Below, one piece after another: positions 10,922-20,504 of a DNA stretch of 64,000 nucleotides. Source of the DNA: Acanthosepion pharaonis (Eukaryota; Mollusca; Cephalopoda; Sepiida; Sepiidae). The DNA is taken from NCBI GenBank assembly GCA_903632075.3, contig CAHIKZ030002025.1, positions 240,001-304,000 of the forward strand, in the 5' to 3' direction. The notes beneath the pieces were generated by a model that saw only the letters and a list, made by a program, of their open reading frames with translations, did no database searches and was not told the DNA's origin. A program made the position numbers and the translations under genes. Within the stretch, counting starts at the first letter, position 1. Every line of letters begins with the position of its first letter.

Positions 10922-11389
10922 TATGATCCTGAGGCGAATAAAGAAAACAGTAACCAGCGAGTAAATTCAAGCTCTCCCAGCTGGTATTTCAACCTTGAGT
11001 CGTTCCTTCTTGAGTTCTGTCTCCAAATCACACTAACTGCCCTTTCTTGCCATTAACCGTGAACGTTCCTCGAAGAACTCCCCAACTCGGAAAAAAGTAG
11101 TTGCTTTTATAGTTATTCATATACCCATAATCCCTTGCGTCTTCATGTGATCCCATAATTCATTGCGTCCATGTCCCATAATGCATTGCATCGTTATTGC
11201 ATAAAAATGCAATGCCAGTCCCCCCTCATTCTTTTACGTTATCTGGCCGAGGATGGATTACCTCAGAGCGGTAAGTGCTTTTTTTTTCTCTCCCTCATTT
11301 CAACTGCAGTAGCTTTACATGCTAAGCAAATACGGGCTCTTTTTTGGCGGGGACAAGGCAAGTTGCGACCAGTTGTGCTCGTCCCAGGT
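10922..11389. other. Unassigned segment, no gene supported
   Basis: Near-repeats of CCCATAATNCATTGC occur at about 11,152-11,195. No coding family recognised; the segment could be an unknown repeat. Confidence 0.35.
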
Positions 11390-11740
11390 TCTGTCTCATG
11401 TCCGCCACAGATCCTGATCTGGTGCACCTGCTTCCATCACTTTTCCATGTCATAATGTTGCCTTCCTGTGCTTTTTTCCATAAATATTTTCATAAGCTCT
11501 CTACTATGGTAGCTAGACTTTATGAATTTAAGCACAGTACTAGACTGGCATCAAGGTCTCATCAATTTATTTTTGAGTCAACCAGAAGTACCTGTAAGTT
11601 CTATGCTAACTGTTTTCTTTTCTCACATGTCTGGCTCCATGCTTCCAGTCAACTTTGATCTCAAAAATTTAAATGCAATGTCAATCACTATCTACAGTCC
11701 TCCTGATTACATTTCTTGCTCCTGAGTTATCTGTTTTCTA
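11390..11740 (+). mobile_element. LINE reverse-transcriptase C-terminus fragment
   Basis: With frame changes the plus strand reads DPDLVHLLPSLFH, FHKYFHKLSTMVARLYEFKH, STRLASRSHQF. This matches DPALASCLQSLSH, FYKYFHGNCSEE and LVPRLHEFKHPTRLASRSH of the best copy (38,968-39,562). It ends with the collinear AAATTTAAATGCAATGTCAA segment and 'CTTGCTCCTGAG'. Same jockey/CR1-like family, broken by frameshifts. Confidence 0.7.
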
Positions 11741-12033
11741 ATTCTTTCATGATCGCATCAATTTAGATGTAGCCAAAAATTCTATGCTATTAGTTTCTTT
11801 TTTTTTTGCACTTCTTGCTTATGGAACTCCCTGACACCTCCATGCTTTCCAACCAACTTTAATCTGCAAAAATTTAAATGCAATGTCAATCACTGTCTAC
11901 TATCCTCCTGACTACACTTCTTGCTCCTGTGTAATGTTTCTGTTTTCTAATTCTTCCACACCCAGTAACCCCCTTGTGTCTTAGTGGCTTTAAACCCTTG
12001 CTTGGGGTGAACTTGATTAAAAAAAAGAAATAT
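11741..12033 (+). mobile_element. LINE 3' end, second tandem copy
   Basis: A second copy of the same 3' end follows directly (CTTATGGAACTCCCTGACAC, AAATTTAAATGCAATGTCAA, CTTGCTCCTGTGTAATG). This one carries the full 3' UTR signature (CTTGTGTCTTAGTGGCTT, TTGCTTGGGGTGAA) and an A-rich end near 12,020-12,030. Two 3' parts in a row imply two insertions or a local duplication. Confidence 0.65.
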
Positions 12034-12084
12034 GTATATTTACTCCTGCCTCAATAGTAAATCCAGCATTGCTGACAAAACTAA

Positions 12085-12475
12085 CCTGGTCTTTAAAAGG
12101 ACCTCCAATCTATGGCTGACTGGAGCAGGAAATGGCTTGTAAACTTTAATGCCTCCAAAATGAAACTGCTCTCATTTACCCACCATAAATAAACCTCCCT
12201 GCCTCCCATCAGAATGGCTGATGCCAAACTCCATGAGAGCAACTCTCTGTGACTGCTTGGTCTCATGCTGTCTGCTGACCTGTGGTAGAACAAATACATT
12301 GATTCAAAAGCTTCATCTACCGGAAGGAAAGTAGGTTCTCTGTGTCATGCCAGAAAGTTTTTCTTGCCTGAGTCCATCCTTCACATTTATAAATCAACCA
12401 TTGATCCTTGCATGGCATACTGCTTGTTTCTCATTGTTTAAGATGACCTCACATGCATTTGTCATTTCAGGTAAC
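12085..12475 (+). mobile_element. LINE reverse-transcriptase thumb-region fragment
   Basis: With frameshifts the plus strand reads DWSRKWLVNFNASKMKLLSF, NKYIDS, GRKVGSLCHARKFFLPESIL, HIYKSTIDPCMAYC. In the family this lies upstream of the fragments at 11,390-12,033, so this is a separate insertion or a rearranged piece. It stops where the 160-bp minisatellite starts. Confidence 0.65.
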
Positions 12476-13640
12476 ATTTGTGTGTATACTTCTTGTGCAT
12501 TTGTGTATCACAATTCTGGTTGGTCCATATGGAATTTAGTTTGTAATGTGTGCATGTGTATGTCTGTGTGTATCTGTGTGTATTTGAGTCTCTAGTTGGC
12601 ATTTTTATTAATGTCTGGTAGTGTTCATATGTTGATTTTGGATGTATACTTCTTGTGCGTTTGTGTATCACAATTCTGGTTGGTCCATATGGAATTTAGT
12701 TTTGAAACGTGTGCATGTGTATGTCTGTGTGTATCTGTGTGTATTTGAGTCTCTAGTTGGCATTTTTATTAATGTCTGGTAGTGTTCATATGTTGATTTT
12801 GGATGTATACTTCTTGTGCGTTTGTGTATCACAATTCTGGTTGGTCCATATGGAATTTAGTTTGTAACGTGTGCATGTGTATGTCTGTGTGTATCTGTGT
12901 GCAGTTGAGTCTCTAGTTGGCATTTTTATTAATGTCTGGTAGTGTTCATATGTTGATTTTGGATGTATACTTCTTGTGCGTTTGTGTATCCACAATTCTG
13001 GTTGGTCCATATGGAATTTAGTTTGTAACGTTTGCCTGTGTATGTCTGTGTGTATCTGTGTGTATTTGAGTCTCTAGTTGGCATTTTATTAATGTCTGGT
13101 AGTGTTCATATGTTGATTTTGGATGTATACTTCTTTGCATTTGTGTATCACAATTCTGGTTGGTCCATATGGAATTTAGTTTGTAACGTGTGCATGTGTA
13201 TGTCTGTGTGTATCTGTGTGCATTTGAGTCTCTAGTTGGCATTTTTATTAATGTCTGGTAGTGTTCATATGTTGATTTTGGATGTATACTTCTTGTGCAT
13301 TTGTGTATCACAATTCTGGTTGGTCCATATGGAATTTAGTTTGTAACGTGTGCATGTGTATGTCTGTGTGTATCTGTGTGCATTTGAGTCTCTAGTTGGC
13401 ATTTTTATTAATGTCTGGTAGTGTTCATATGTTGATTTTGGATGTATACTTCTTGTGCGTTTGTGTATCACAATTCTGGTTGGTAAATATGGAATTTAGT
13501 TTGTTGTGCAATGTATGTCTGTGTGTATCTGTGTGTATTTGAGTCTCTAGTTGGCATTTTTATGCATGTCTGGTAGTGTTCATATGTGATTTTGCATGTT
13601 TACTTCTTGTGCGTTTGTGTATCACAATATATTTGGTTTT
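12476..13640. repeat. 160-bp minisatellite, seven copies plus partial
   Basis: The marker CAATTCTGGTTGG recurs at 12511, 12671, 12832, 12993, 13151, 13311 and 13471, giving a period of 158-161 bp, and a diverged end unit reaches about 13,630. Each unit holds TGGTCCATATGGAATTTAGT, a TG-rich stretch and GAGTCTCTAGTTGGCATTTT. Neighbouring units differ by only a few bases, so expansion is recent. Cysteine/histidine-rich frames here are repeat translation. Confidence 0.95.
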
Positions 13641-13958
13641 CACAGGAGGATACATACTCGTAGAAAATACAACTATAATAGCCTACTCTACATGTAAAAA
13701 AAGACTAAAAATAATGAAAATATTGATAATAAAAAAGTAAAAAAAGCCAAAACTCAATAAGATCAACACATATGAACACAGTCACAATGAAGAAAAACAT
13801 CCTACATGATGGCTAAAAAAATAGCCAAAAGCACTCAGACATACAAAACATTTGGACAATTTTTACACACCTTACGTCCAGGAAAGACAAAACATAATAA
13901 GCTCAATGCAGTACCTTGTCAGTAGTCAATAATAAAAAAAACATACAAATATTTATAA
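13641..13958. other. No feature seen
   Basis: A-rich sequence between two tandem arrays; no open frame or family recognised. Confidence 0.35.
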
Positions 13959-14312
13959 TTACGTGTGTGTGTGTGTATGTGTGTGTGTATATGTGTGTAT
14001 GTATGTATTTATGTATGTATGTGTGTGTATATGTGTTGCATGTGTGTGTATGTGTGTGCATATGTGTGTGTATGTATGTGTATATGTGTTGTATGAGTGT
14101 GTGTGTGCATATGTGTGTATGTGCGTGTATGTGTGTGTATATGTGTTGTATGTGTGTGCGTATGTGTGTGCATGTATATGTGTTGCATGAGTGTGTGTGT
14201 GCATATGTGTGTATGTGTGTGTGTGTGTGCGTGTGTATATGTGTTGTATGTGTGTGCGTATGAGTGTGTATGTGCGTGTATATGTGTTGCATGAGTGTGT
14301 GTATGTGCTAGT
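13959..14312. repeat. TG-rich variable repeat with TGTTGCATG/TGTTGTATG spacers
   Basis: GTGTGTATG-type units with recurring ATATGTGTTGCATGAGTGTG and ATATGTGTTGTATGTGTG blocks at intervals of about 40-60 bp, giving a weak higher-order repeat. Frames on both strands stay open because of composition. Confidence 0.85.
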
Positions 14313-15123
14313 AGGATGTATAATTGCTGCAATCCGACTGCGTGGAAAAGGGATGGACATGTCATGTGCTACCTGTTAAGGTCGGGAGCTGTGGATTCCT
14401 TGGACAGTCAATTGTTTCCTTCTTTTTGAAGGTGGGCATCACCAGCCGGAACCTAAAGCATCCTTCACATCATCTCCAGTCCAGAGCTCAACAGCATCAT
14501 CTTGGATCTGGTCAAGATCCAAAATAAATAAAGTTAAATAAAACCATGCTCACAACACAGCCCTACTTCCGACGTGAAACAGATCTATTCTACATTTTAA
14601 TAATGGTTGCTACAAGCATGTTGTGTATTTTAACACAATGTTGAAAATTTCAGTTGCAGTTGTAAAAAGAAATCACAAGAGACTGAAACATATACAAAAG
14701 CAATAAGCTGTCTGGTGGCAAAAGCTGGTGGTGGTGCCAAAGGTGGCAGTACCACCTTAGCCACCAAAACAGTGTTATCTCCCCTGGTTGGCGGCTGACA
14801 ACGTCAGGGTATCGCACATACTTTTGCACATAGCATGCAGAGAACATTATTGGAAACAAAATTGGAGAAAACTGAAAAGCTTTTAATGATGCATTCTGCT
14901 GACATGTTAGATTCAGCTTCTTTGAGTTACAACAAAAGACAAAACTGTGTGCAAGTAAAAAGGCGTGGAGACTTTTATAGATAAGAATGGTAATAAATGA
15001 AATTACCTCATCAAATGTGACTTTCAGAAACCAGAAAGTGTTTGCTTTTGTGGGTTTTTTTTTATATATATATTAGAGCTGGGTGTTGAACAAACACAAA
15101 TGTGCATGGGTAGTGTTATGGGG
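14313..15123. other. Unassigned segment, no gene supported
   Basis: Less AT-rich than the surroundings in places (14,330-14,520 and 14,700-14,820). No frame is convincing and I match it to no family. An unknown repeat or regulatory DNA cannot be excluded. Confidence 0.35.
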
Positions 15124-15381
15124 TGGTTTCACAGTGGAGGCTTGTATTTGTACTAAGTTGGTCCTAAAATAGGTTCGACATACAAAACGTTAGGAACTTG
15201 ATATAATAGATAATGACGCAGTAATCTAGTTGGGGTGGCTGATACTTTAATATCCGACTAACGGTCGTCCGGCATCAACTGACTGAGCGACTGACTCATT
15301 ACTCTTACTGCTCCTACTTATTATAGGTGGGAGAGTCTATTAACTATAGAATAGGTGTGTTCCACTATAACAGGTAGGCAT
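15124..15381 (-). mobile_element. LTR-like dispersed repeat, family W copy 2
   Basis: On the minus strand it starts TGTTATAGTGGAACA and ends CACTGTGAAACCA, giving TG...CA termini, about 258 bp. Collinear with 3,568-3,812. Compared with copy 1 it lacks a short stretch near 15,300 and has an insertion near 15,258-15,270 (ACTAACGGTCGTCC). No flanking target duplication is clear. Confidence 0.5.
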
Positions 15382-15437
15382 CTGCAATAGGTATTGGCCA
15401 GCCAGCCTAACAAAAAGAACTGATCAAATAGCCAGCC

Positions 15438-15485
<48 letters not shown>

Positions 15486-15486
15486 C

Positions 15487-15538
<52 letters not shown>
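15438..15538. repeat. Two (TA)n tracts separated by 7 bp
   Basis: TA runs at about 15,438-15,481 and 15,489-15,538. Confidence 0.9.
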
Positions 15539-15540
<2 letters not shown>

Positions 15541-15541
<1 letters not shown>

Positions 15542-16935
15542 AAAGGACAAAAGGAAAACTTATCTTATTACCAAAAATATCCTTACTCACTTTTGACATT
15601 AAATTACATCATCAAGCTCCTCTATAATTTGCCTATATTTTTTGTTTTGTCTGATTAATATTTATGAATGTTTCTCAAATTAAATGTTTTTACAAAACTA
15701 ACAACATTTTTACTTTTGTTTATAAATACTTGTTGCAAAATAAAATCTTTACATTTGCCTTAATAAAGTCCATCATTTCTCCATTTATAATATTATTAAA
15801 ACAGTCTTTCAAACTATAACACTAAGAACAAATAATGTTAAGGAGTTAGTAGGTAGTATTATATGTTTGTTTTTATTTAGTTTGTCATTGTTGTTAAAAC
15901 ATTAATTACTAAAAAAAGAAAAAAGTTCAAGATCATTTACTACCTATTGTTTATTAGACATCAAATTATGTCACTTAGCATCTTCCATAATTTACCTTGG
16001 CTTTTCAGTTAACTTGATGAATATTCATGAGCATTTTTTAAATTTAAAAATTTTGAAAAATCAACATTTTTACTTTTGTTTATAAATACTTGTTGCAAAA
16101 TAAAATCTTTACATTTGCCTTAATAAAGTCCATCAGAGGACAAAATGCATAGACAGATAAGTTTTCCTTTTGTCTTTATTCATATTATCCCTTTAAAGAT
16201 ATATTTTTAGTTATATCTGAAATTTTTCATTTCTCCATTTATAATATTATTAAAACAATAGCCTGATAAAAATATTGTCCTTAAAATAGTGAAGGTCACA
16301 TTTCCACTACTAGTTAAACCCCAAATTCTATTAAATTTGTTTGCTCACTATAAGCTGAATGCTTCTAAGATATTTGCTGAAACAACTTTCTGTTTATAAA
16401 AGCAGGAAGGACTTGAAAGGTGTTACATTTACCTTTTAGTAAATTGATTGAGATATTTATCTCTTCATGACTGACTACACTGTATATATATAAATAAACA
16501 CAAAAAGAAAACTTATCTTAGCCAACGCGTTTTGTCCTCTGATTGACTTTATCAAGGTAAATGTGATGATTTTATTTTGCCTCAAGTATTTATAAACAAA
16601 AGTAAAAATGTTAGTTTTTCAAAATTTTTTACTCAAGAACGCTCATAAATATTCATCGGGTTAACTGAAAAGTAGGTGTAAATTATGGAGGATGCAAAGT
16701 GATGTAATTTATCCCCCATAATTTACCTAAACTTCAAATTCACCTGGTGAATATTTGCGTGAGTTTCTTAAATTTAAAATTTTTGAAAAACTAACAATAT
16801 TTTTTATTTTTGTTTATAAATACTTGTTGCAAGATAAAAACCCTTACATTTGCCTTGACACAGTCCATCAGAGATGAAACACATCAAACTAAGATAAGTT
16901 TTTCTCTTTATTCATATTGTCCTTTTATAGAAATA
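15541..16935. mobile_element. Cluster of Penelope-like terminal fragments
   Basis: One conserved block (TTTATAAATACTTGTTGCAA, TAAAATCTTTACATTTGCCT) occurs at about 15,720-15,770, 16,080-16,130 and 16,815-16,860 on the plus strand and at about 16,545-16,605 inverted. The copies at 16,130, 16,522 (inverted) and 16,860 continue into a motif of the shape TGATAAAGTCNATCAGAGGAC + A/GAAACGCGTTGG, then AGATAAGTTTTCC. Arrangement in mixed orientation and the motif resemble the pseudo-LTRs of Penelope-like elements. No reverse transcriptase or GIY-YIG coding is visible. Confidence 0.45.
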
Positions 16936-16965
16936 TTTTTAGTTATATTTGAAATTTTACACCCC

Positions 16966-16972
<7 letters not shown>

Positions 16973-17003
<31 letters not shown>
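16973..17003. repeat. (TA)n microsatellite
   Basis: About 15 TA units bordering the foldback copy that follows. Confidence 0.85.
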
Positions 17004-17004
<1 letters not shown>

Positions 17005-17005
<1 letters not shown>

Positions 17006-17205
17006 TGATAAAATATAGTTTTAAGGTATGCTATATTTATGGGTTAAAGTGCTGAATATAGAGCATATGCAAATACAACACCCAGAGGTGACAGTCTGTT
17101 TTATGCTAAGCACACTTGTCAAGCCATGGCACATATGTTTAGCATGAAACAGACTGTTACCCCTGGATGTTAACTTCAATCTCCAATTTATGTACATATA
17201 TATAT
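17005..17205 (-). mobile_element. Foldback element, family F1 copy 2 (reverse orientation)
   Basis: On the minus strand the order matches copy 1 and copy 3: foldback arms (17,140-17,178 and 17,077-17,110, sharing AGACTGTTACCCCTGGATGTT and its partner), then the tail with GCATATGCTCTATATTCAGC and CCCATAAATATAGCATACC. The loop between the arms differs from the other copies. Bounded by TA-rich sequence at both ends. Confidence 0.65.
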
Positions 17206-17319
17206 ATTTGGGTATCAGTTTTTCATCTTTGGTTGAAGACAAAGAGTAAAGTTCTTTGTTTAAGATTTTTATGGCATTTTAATTCAATATTATCTACAGT
17301 TTGACCTATTTTTGATACT

Positions 17320-17690
17320 TTTTTTTTTTTTAAGCATTTTACCCCAAGCAAGGCGGGAAGCCACTAGGATGCAAGGGGTTGCAGAAGGTTTGGAGCAAGA
17401 TCAGATAGGAGTGATAGAGGAAAGGATGAGGAGAAGGATAGTGGATAGATCAAGGCAACTGGAGATGTTGATTGACATTACATTTGAATAGCTGGAGATT
17501 ATAGCTCTCAGGGAAACAGTAATAGGGAAGGGAGTTCCACAGGGGAGAGGTGTGAGATATGAAGCTATGATAGAGACAGCTATGATTGGAGTAGAAGAGA
17601 CAGCTACATTTAATAGTTTCAACAGTAAAAACGTGAGAGCAGGATGCCAACCTTGTAGAGCGCTTATTGATGAAAGTCAAAAGTACTCAG
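17320..17690 (-). mobile_element. LINE 3' end (jockey/CR1-like)
   Basis: The minus strand encodes RLASCSHVFTVETIKCSCLF, SPLWNSLPYYCFPESYN, LFKCNVNQHLQLP, then the 3' UTR with CTTGCTTGGGGTAAAATG and an A-run (T at 17,320-17,331). Most sequence-similar in the window to the copy at 38,968-39,562. 5'-truncated and non-functional. Confidence 0.8.
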
Positions 17691-17982
17691 AACATATGGA
17701 ACAATTTATGTTAAAATCTTTTCCTAGAAACAAGATAAATAATCTGAACTGTACAAAAATTATCTGAAATGAAATTGTTTGCATGTTAGAAAAGATTGTC
17801 CCAAATTGCTACAAAACCAAAATATCTAGCTGAAAACTCGAGTCATATTCTTAAATAGCCTCATCAGATTGTGGATATCATGCATGGCATTGAACCTGTT
17901 TAGTGGTATATAGGAATAAAGTGTCACTGCTGATACTTGAGTATGAACATGGATCACCAGTGAGCAAACACAGGCGATCCCA
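17691..17982. other. No feature seen
   Basis: Non-repetitive within the window and non-coding. Confidence 0.35.
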
Positions 17983-18390
17983 TTATTGAATTAAGTAGAC
18001 CACGTGACCATAGAGTAAATATATATGTATGAAGTCATGTGATGTTTAATTGATCATTATTTCTATTCTATCTTCTATTACTATTTGGATCCCTATTTCT
18101 ACTCTATCCTCTATTACTACATGGTTTGTGATTCTCTTCTCTACACTATTCTCTATACTGATCACAACACAGATTACCATTCGGTGGTTACTATCCGAGT
18201 GAGTGTTATTGAGCAAGTACTATTAGTGCAAGTGTTATTTGAAGGTGTCTGACATCAATATTGTTCAACAGCATACTATAGTTGTATCTGCAATTACAAA
18301 GTCTCTACTACAATGAGCATTACGAAAGTGACAACGAGTATTCGTTGACATCAAAAAAGCGGCAGCGAGTGTTTGTTGACATCACAAAAC
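17983..18390 (+). mobile_element. LTR-like direct repeat, left copy
   Basis: Begins TTATTGAATTAAGTAGACCA and ends TGACATCACAAAA. The right copy (18,478-19,300) is collinear, with shared blocks GAGCAAGTACTATTAGTG, GTCTGACATCAA and TACAAAGTCTCTACTACAA. The two are offset by 497 bp at the start. Only about 90 bp separate them, too little for any coding region, so this is a TRIM-like element or a tandem duplication of an LTR-like unit. Confidence 0.55.
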
Positions 18391-18477
18391 TCACCTATGG
18401 CATGATAAGAGTACAGGTTAATTATTATCCATATAAAAAATTCTTCAATTGCTGTTGATGGCACAGCAGCAAATATC

Positions 18478-19300
18478 TGTTATTGAATTAAGTAGGCCAT
18501 GTGACCATAAAGGAAACATGTATATAGGAAGTCACATGATGTTTAAATGATCTCTATTTCTTGCCTATACTATTTCTCTACTCTATTAACTTTACTATTT
18601 CTATAGTCAGATCACTATACAGATTACTATTCTAGTCAGTATTATCGAGCAAGTACTATTAGTGTGAGTGGTATTCGAAGGCGTCTGACATCAACATTGT
18701 TCAATGGCATACTATAGTTTCTGTCTATATTTCTGAGATGAGCTATTATGTACATTATTTACATTATTCGGACTATTGTCCTCATCTTTGTCGCCATATT
18801 TATTATGACGTTTCGGCCATTGTATGCTCCGGTCTTCGTCAGTTTCCCTCTGAAGTTCTCCAATGCCTTAACCAAGGACACATGGCACTGTAGATAAAGG
18901 CGTTGCTTAGATCCAGTGACAGGACTCAAAGAGTGTGAGTTCAATACACGGTTAAGGCAGTGGAGAACTTTCATAGGGAAATTAACGGGAGATAACTGAT
19001 AACTGACATCCATTAAACATGGCACATAGAACTAGAACAGTCTACCCCAGTGAGCGAAATAAATGGTTCAATTTGACATTCCAACCACCTGAAGAAGGTC
19101 GGAGCATACAATGGCCGAAACATTGTAATGAATATGGTGACAAAGACAAGGACAATAGTCCAAATAATGTAAATAATGTACGTACTATAGTTGTATCAGT
19201 AATTACAAAGTCTCTACTACAACAAGCATTACAAAAGTGACAACAAATATTCATTGGCATCACAAAAGTGGCAATGAGTGTTCGTTGACATCACAAAATT
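18478..19300 (+). mobile_element. LTR-like direct repeat, right copy, interrupted
   Basis: Starts TGTTATTGAATTAAGTAGG and ends GTTGACATCACA, so TG...CA ends hold for this copy. It is split at TACTATAGTT: the left part ends with this decamer at 18,710-18,719 and the right part resumes with it at 19,183-19,192, with a foldback element in between. The left copy has this decamer once, uninterrupted, which shows the pre-insertion state. Confidence 0.6.
18720..19182. mobile_element. Nested foldback built from two inverted Penelope-like ends (family P)
   Basis: The 463-bp insertion is flanked by a 10-bp direct repeat, TACTATAGTT. Its left arm (18,720-18,880, minus) starts TCTGTCTATATTTCTGAGAT and carries the family motif CTGACGAAGACC...GGCCGAAACGTC at 18,806-18,842. 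Its right arm (about 18,950-19,182, plus) carries CTGAAGAAGGTC...GGCCGAAACATTG at 19,089-19,125. The pair GTTCTCCAATGCCTTAACC and GGTTAAGGCAGTGGAGAAC forms the inner palindrome. The same structure, more decayed, occurs at 28,385-28,745. Non-coding. Confidence 0.65.
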
Positions 19301-19715
19301 TAGTAATATCTAAATTGCCAGCTGTATGAAACTGCTTCCAAAAATCAAAGGTTAAAAAAAGGCTTTGAGTGAGTAAAGCCTGTGGTTTTTTGGCAAAGGT
19401 CATTCTTCTTCAAACTTTGTCAACTGGCGCTACAGAATCACAAAGAAAGAACATTACCAAATAATGGAAACCACATCACTTGAGGACTACCAACAACAGT
19501 AACAACATAAATGGTAAGAGACTTGAAGAGAAAATAAGATATAATCAAGATGCTAGCATTCCACACCACTTTATATAGAAGGTGAGGAAGGAAACCCTTG
19601 TCAATACTGGGAAAAGCTATAACATTCCAATGAACTTGAAAAACCCATTTTCCTAAAAAAGACTTTTAAGAGAGAGATTTTATAAATTTCAACTGAAAAC
19701 AGTACTGGCTGATCA
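19301..19715 (+). repeat. Dispersed repeat family X, copy 3
   Basis: Collinear with 7,925-8,375, including GCTTTGAGTGAGTAAAG, GATATAATCAAGATGCTAGC and the closing TTTATAAATTTCAACTG block. It starts directly after the right LTR-like copy. Confidence 0.6.
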
Positions 19716-19734
19716 GTCAATGAATGCCAAAAGA

Positions 19735-19960
19735 TCGAGTTAAATCTTTTCTAATTGATCTCTTTATCTCTAAGTTGAAATGATGATCCCTCTTTCTGTT
19801 GTGACCTCCTGATCCAGTTTTCCTCTCTACTGTTCCCTCCTTTTTAAAATTATTAATGATTCTCTTGAAGGTTCTTGAATGAACTCTGAAGATGGAAGCC
19901 AGTGTATGAATTTTGGTACCATTACTGAAGGCCTGAATGATTTTTTTCTCTCGTCATTGC
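19735..19960 (-). pseudogene. Tc1-type transposase N-terminal (HTH) remnant
   Basis: The minus strand, after one frameshift, reads SIFRVHSRTFKRIINNFKKE, GTVERKTGSGGHNRKR, then KRSIRKDLTRSFG. This matches the layout of the paired-like DNA-binding domain of Tc1 transposases: the HTH ending in an NFKKxGTVERKxGSGR-type linker, followed by a second helical unit. The catalytic domain is absent. Upstream (20,150-20,215) two copies of GGACAATTNTGCTGTT may be subterminal repeats of the same element. Not related in position to the C-terminal remnant at 10.4 kb. Confidence 0.6.
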
Positions 19961-19999
19961 TCAACTGATAAGATAGTGTGACTGACACAAAATGATTTT

Positions 20000-20480
20000 A
20001 AACTGTTGTCTTTCAAGCTGAATAACTCAAAGGTTTTTTTTTCTGTGATCCTTATGACAAATGGTATCAAGATGGCTAAACGTCTTACCTGAAAACCTGG
20101 AAAAAAGAAACTCAATTAGTTTAGTGATTTTATAGATATTAAACTTTTTGTGGGGTGGACAATTATGCTGTTACATGATATGGACAATTTTGCTGTTGCA
20201 CCTTGTATATTTCCAGTATTTATACGGGGACCACCTGAGGTCTTGTGTGAGCTTGAGTCCCAATAGACATTCCATATATTTTTTTTTCCTGTTGTATATA
20301 TTTTATGCATGAGCAACATTGCAATCTTTCAGACTAGTTTCTGTATCTATGTTGTTTTTATCACAACATGTTTACGAGAATATATTTTTTTGTCTTTTTA
20401 TACACCTATGTTACACTTATATTACATGCTTGTTGCTCTGTACATTTTTCCCCACCTCCAAAATTAGTGTTCTCCTTCTA
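20000..20480. other. No gene supported; possible flank of the Tc1 remnant
   Basis: Apart from the short direct repeats near 20,157 and 20,183, I see no structure. Confidence 0.35.
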
Positions 20481-20504
20481 CTGAGGATCAAGTGATCTAT
20501 GCAG

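Noticed and set aside
12476..13640. CRISPR-like array
   Set aside because: Units are 160 bp with no repeat/spacer division, in an evidently eukaryotic transposon-rich setting.
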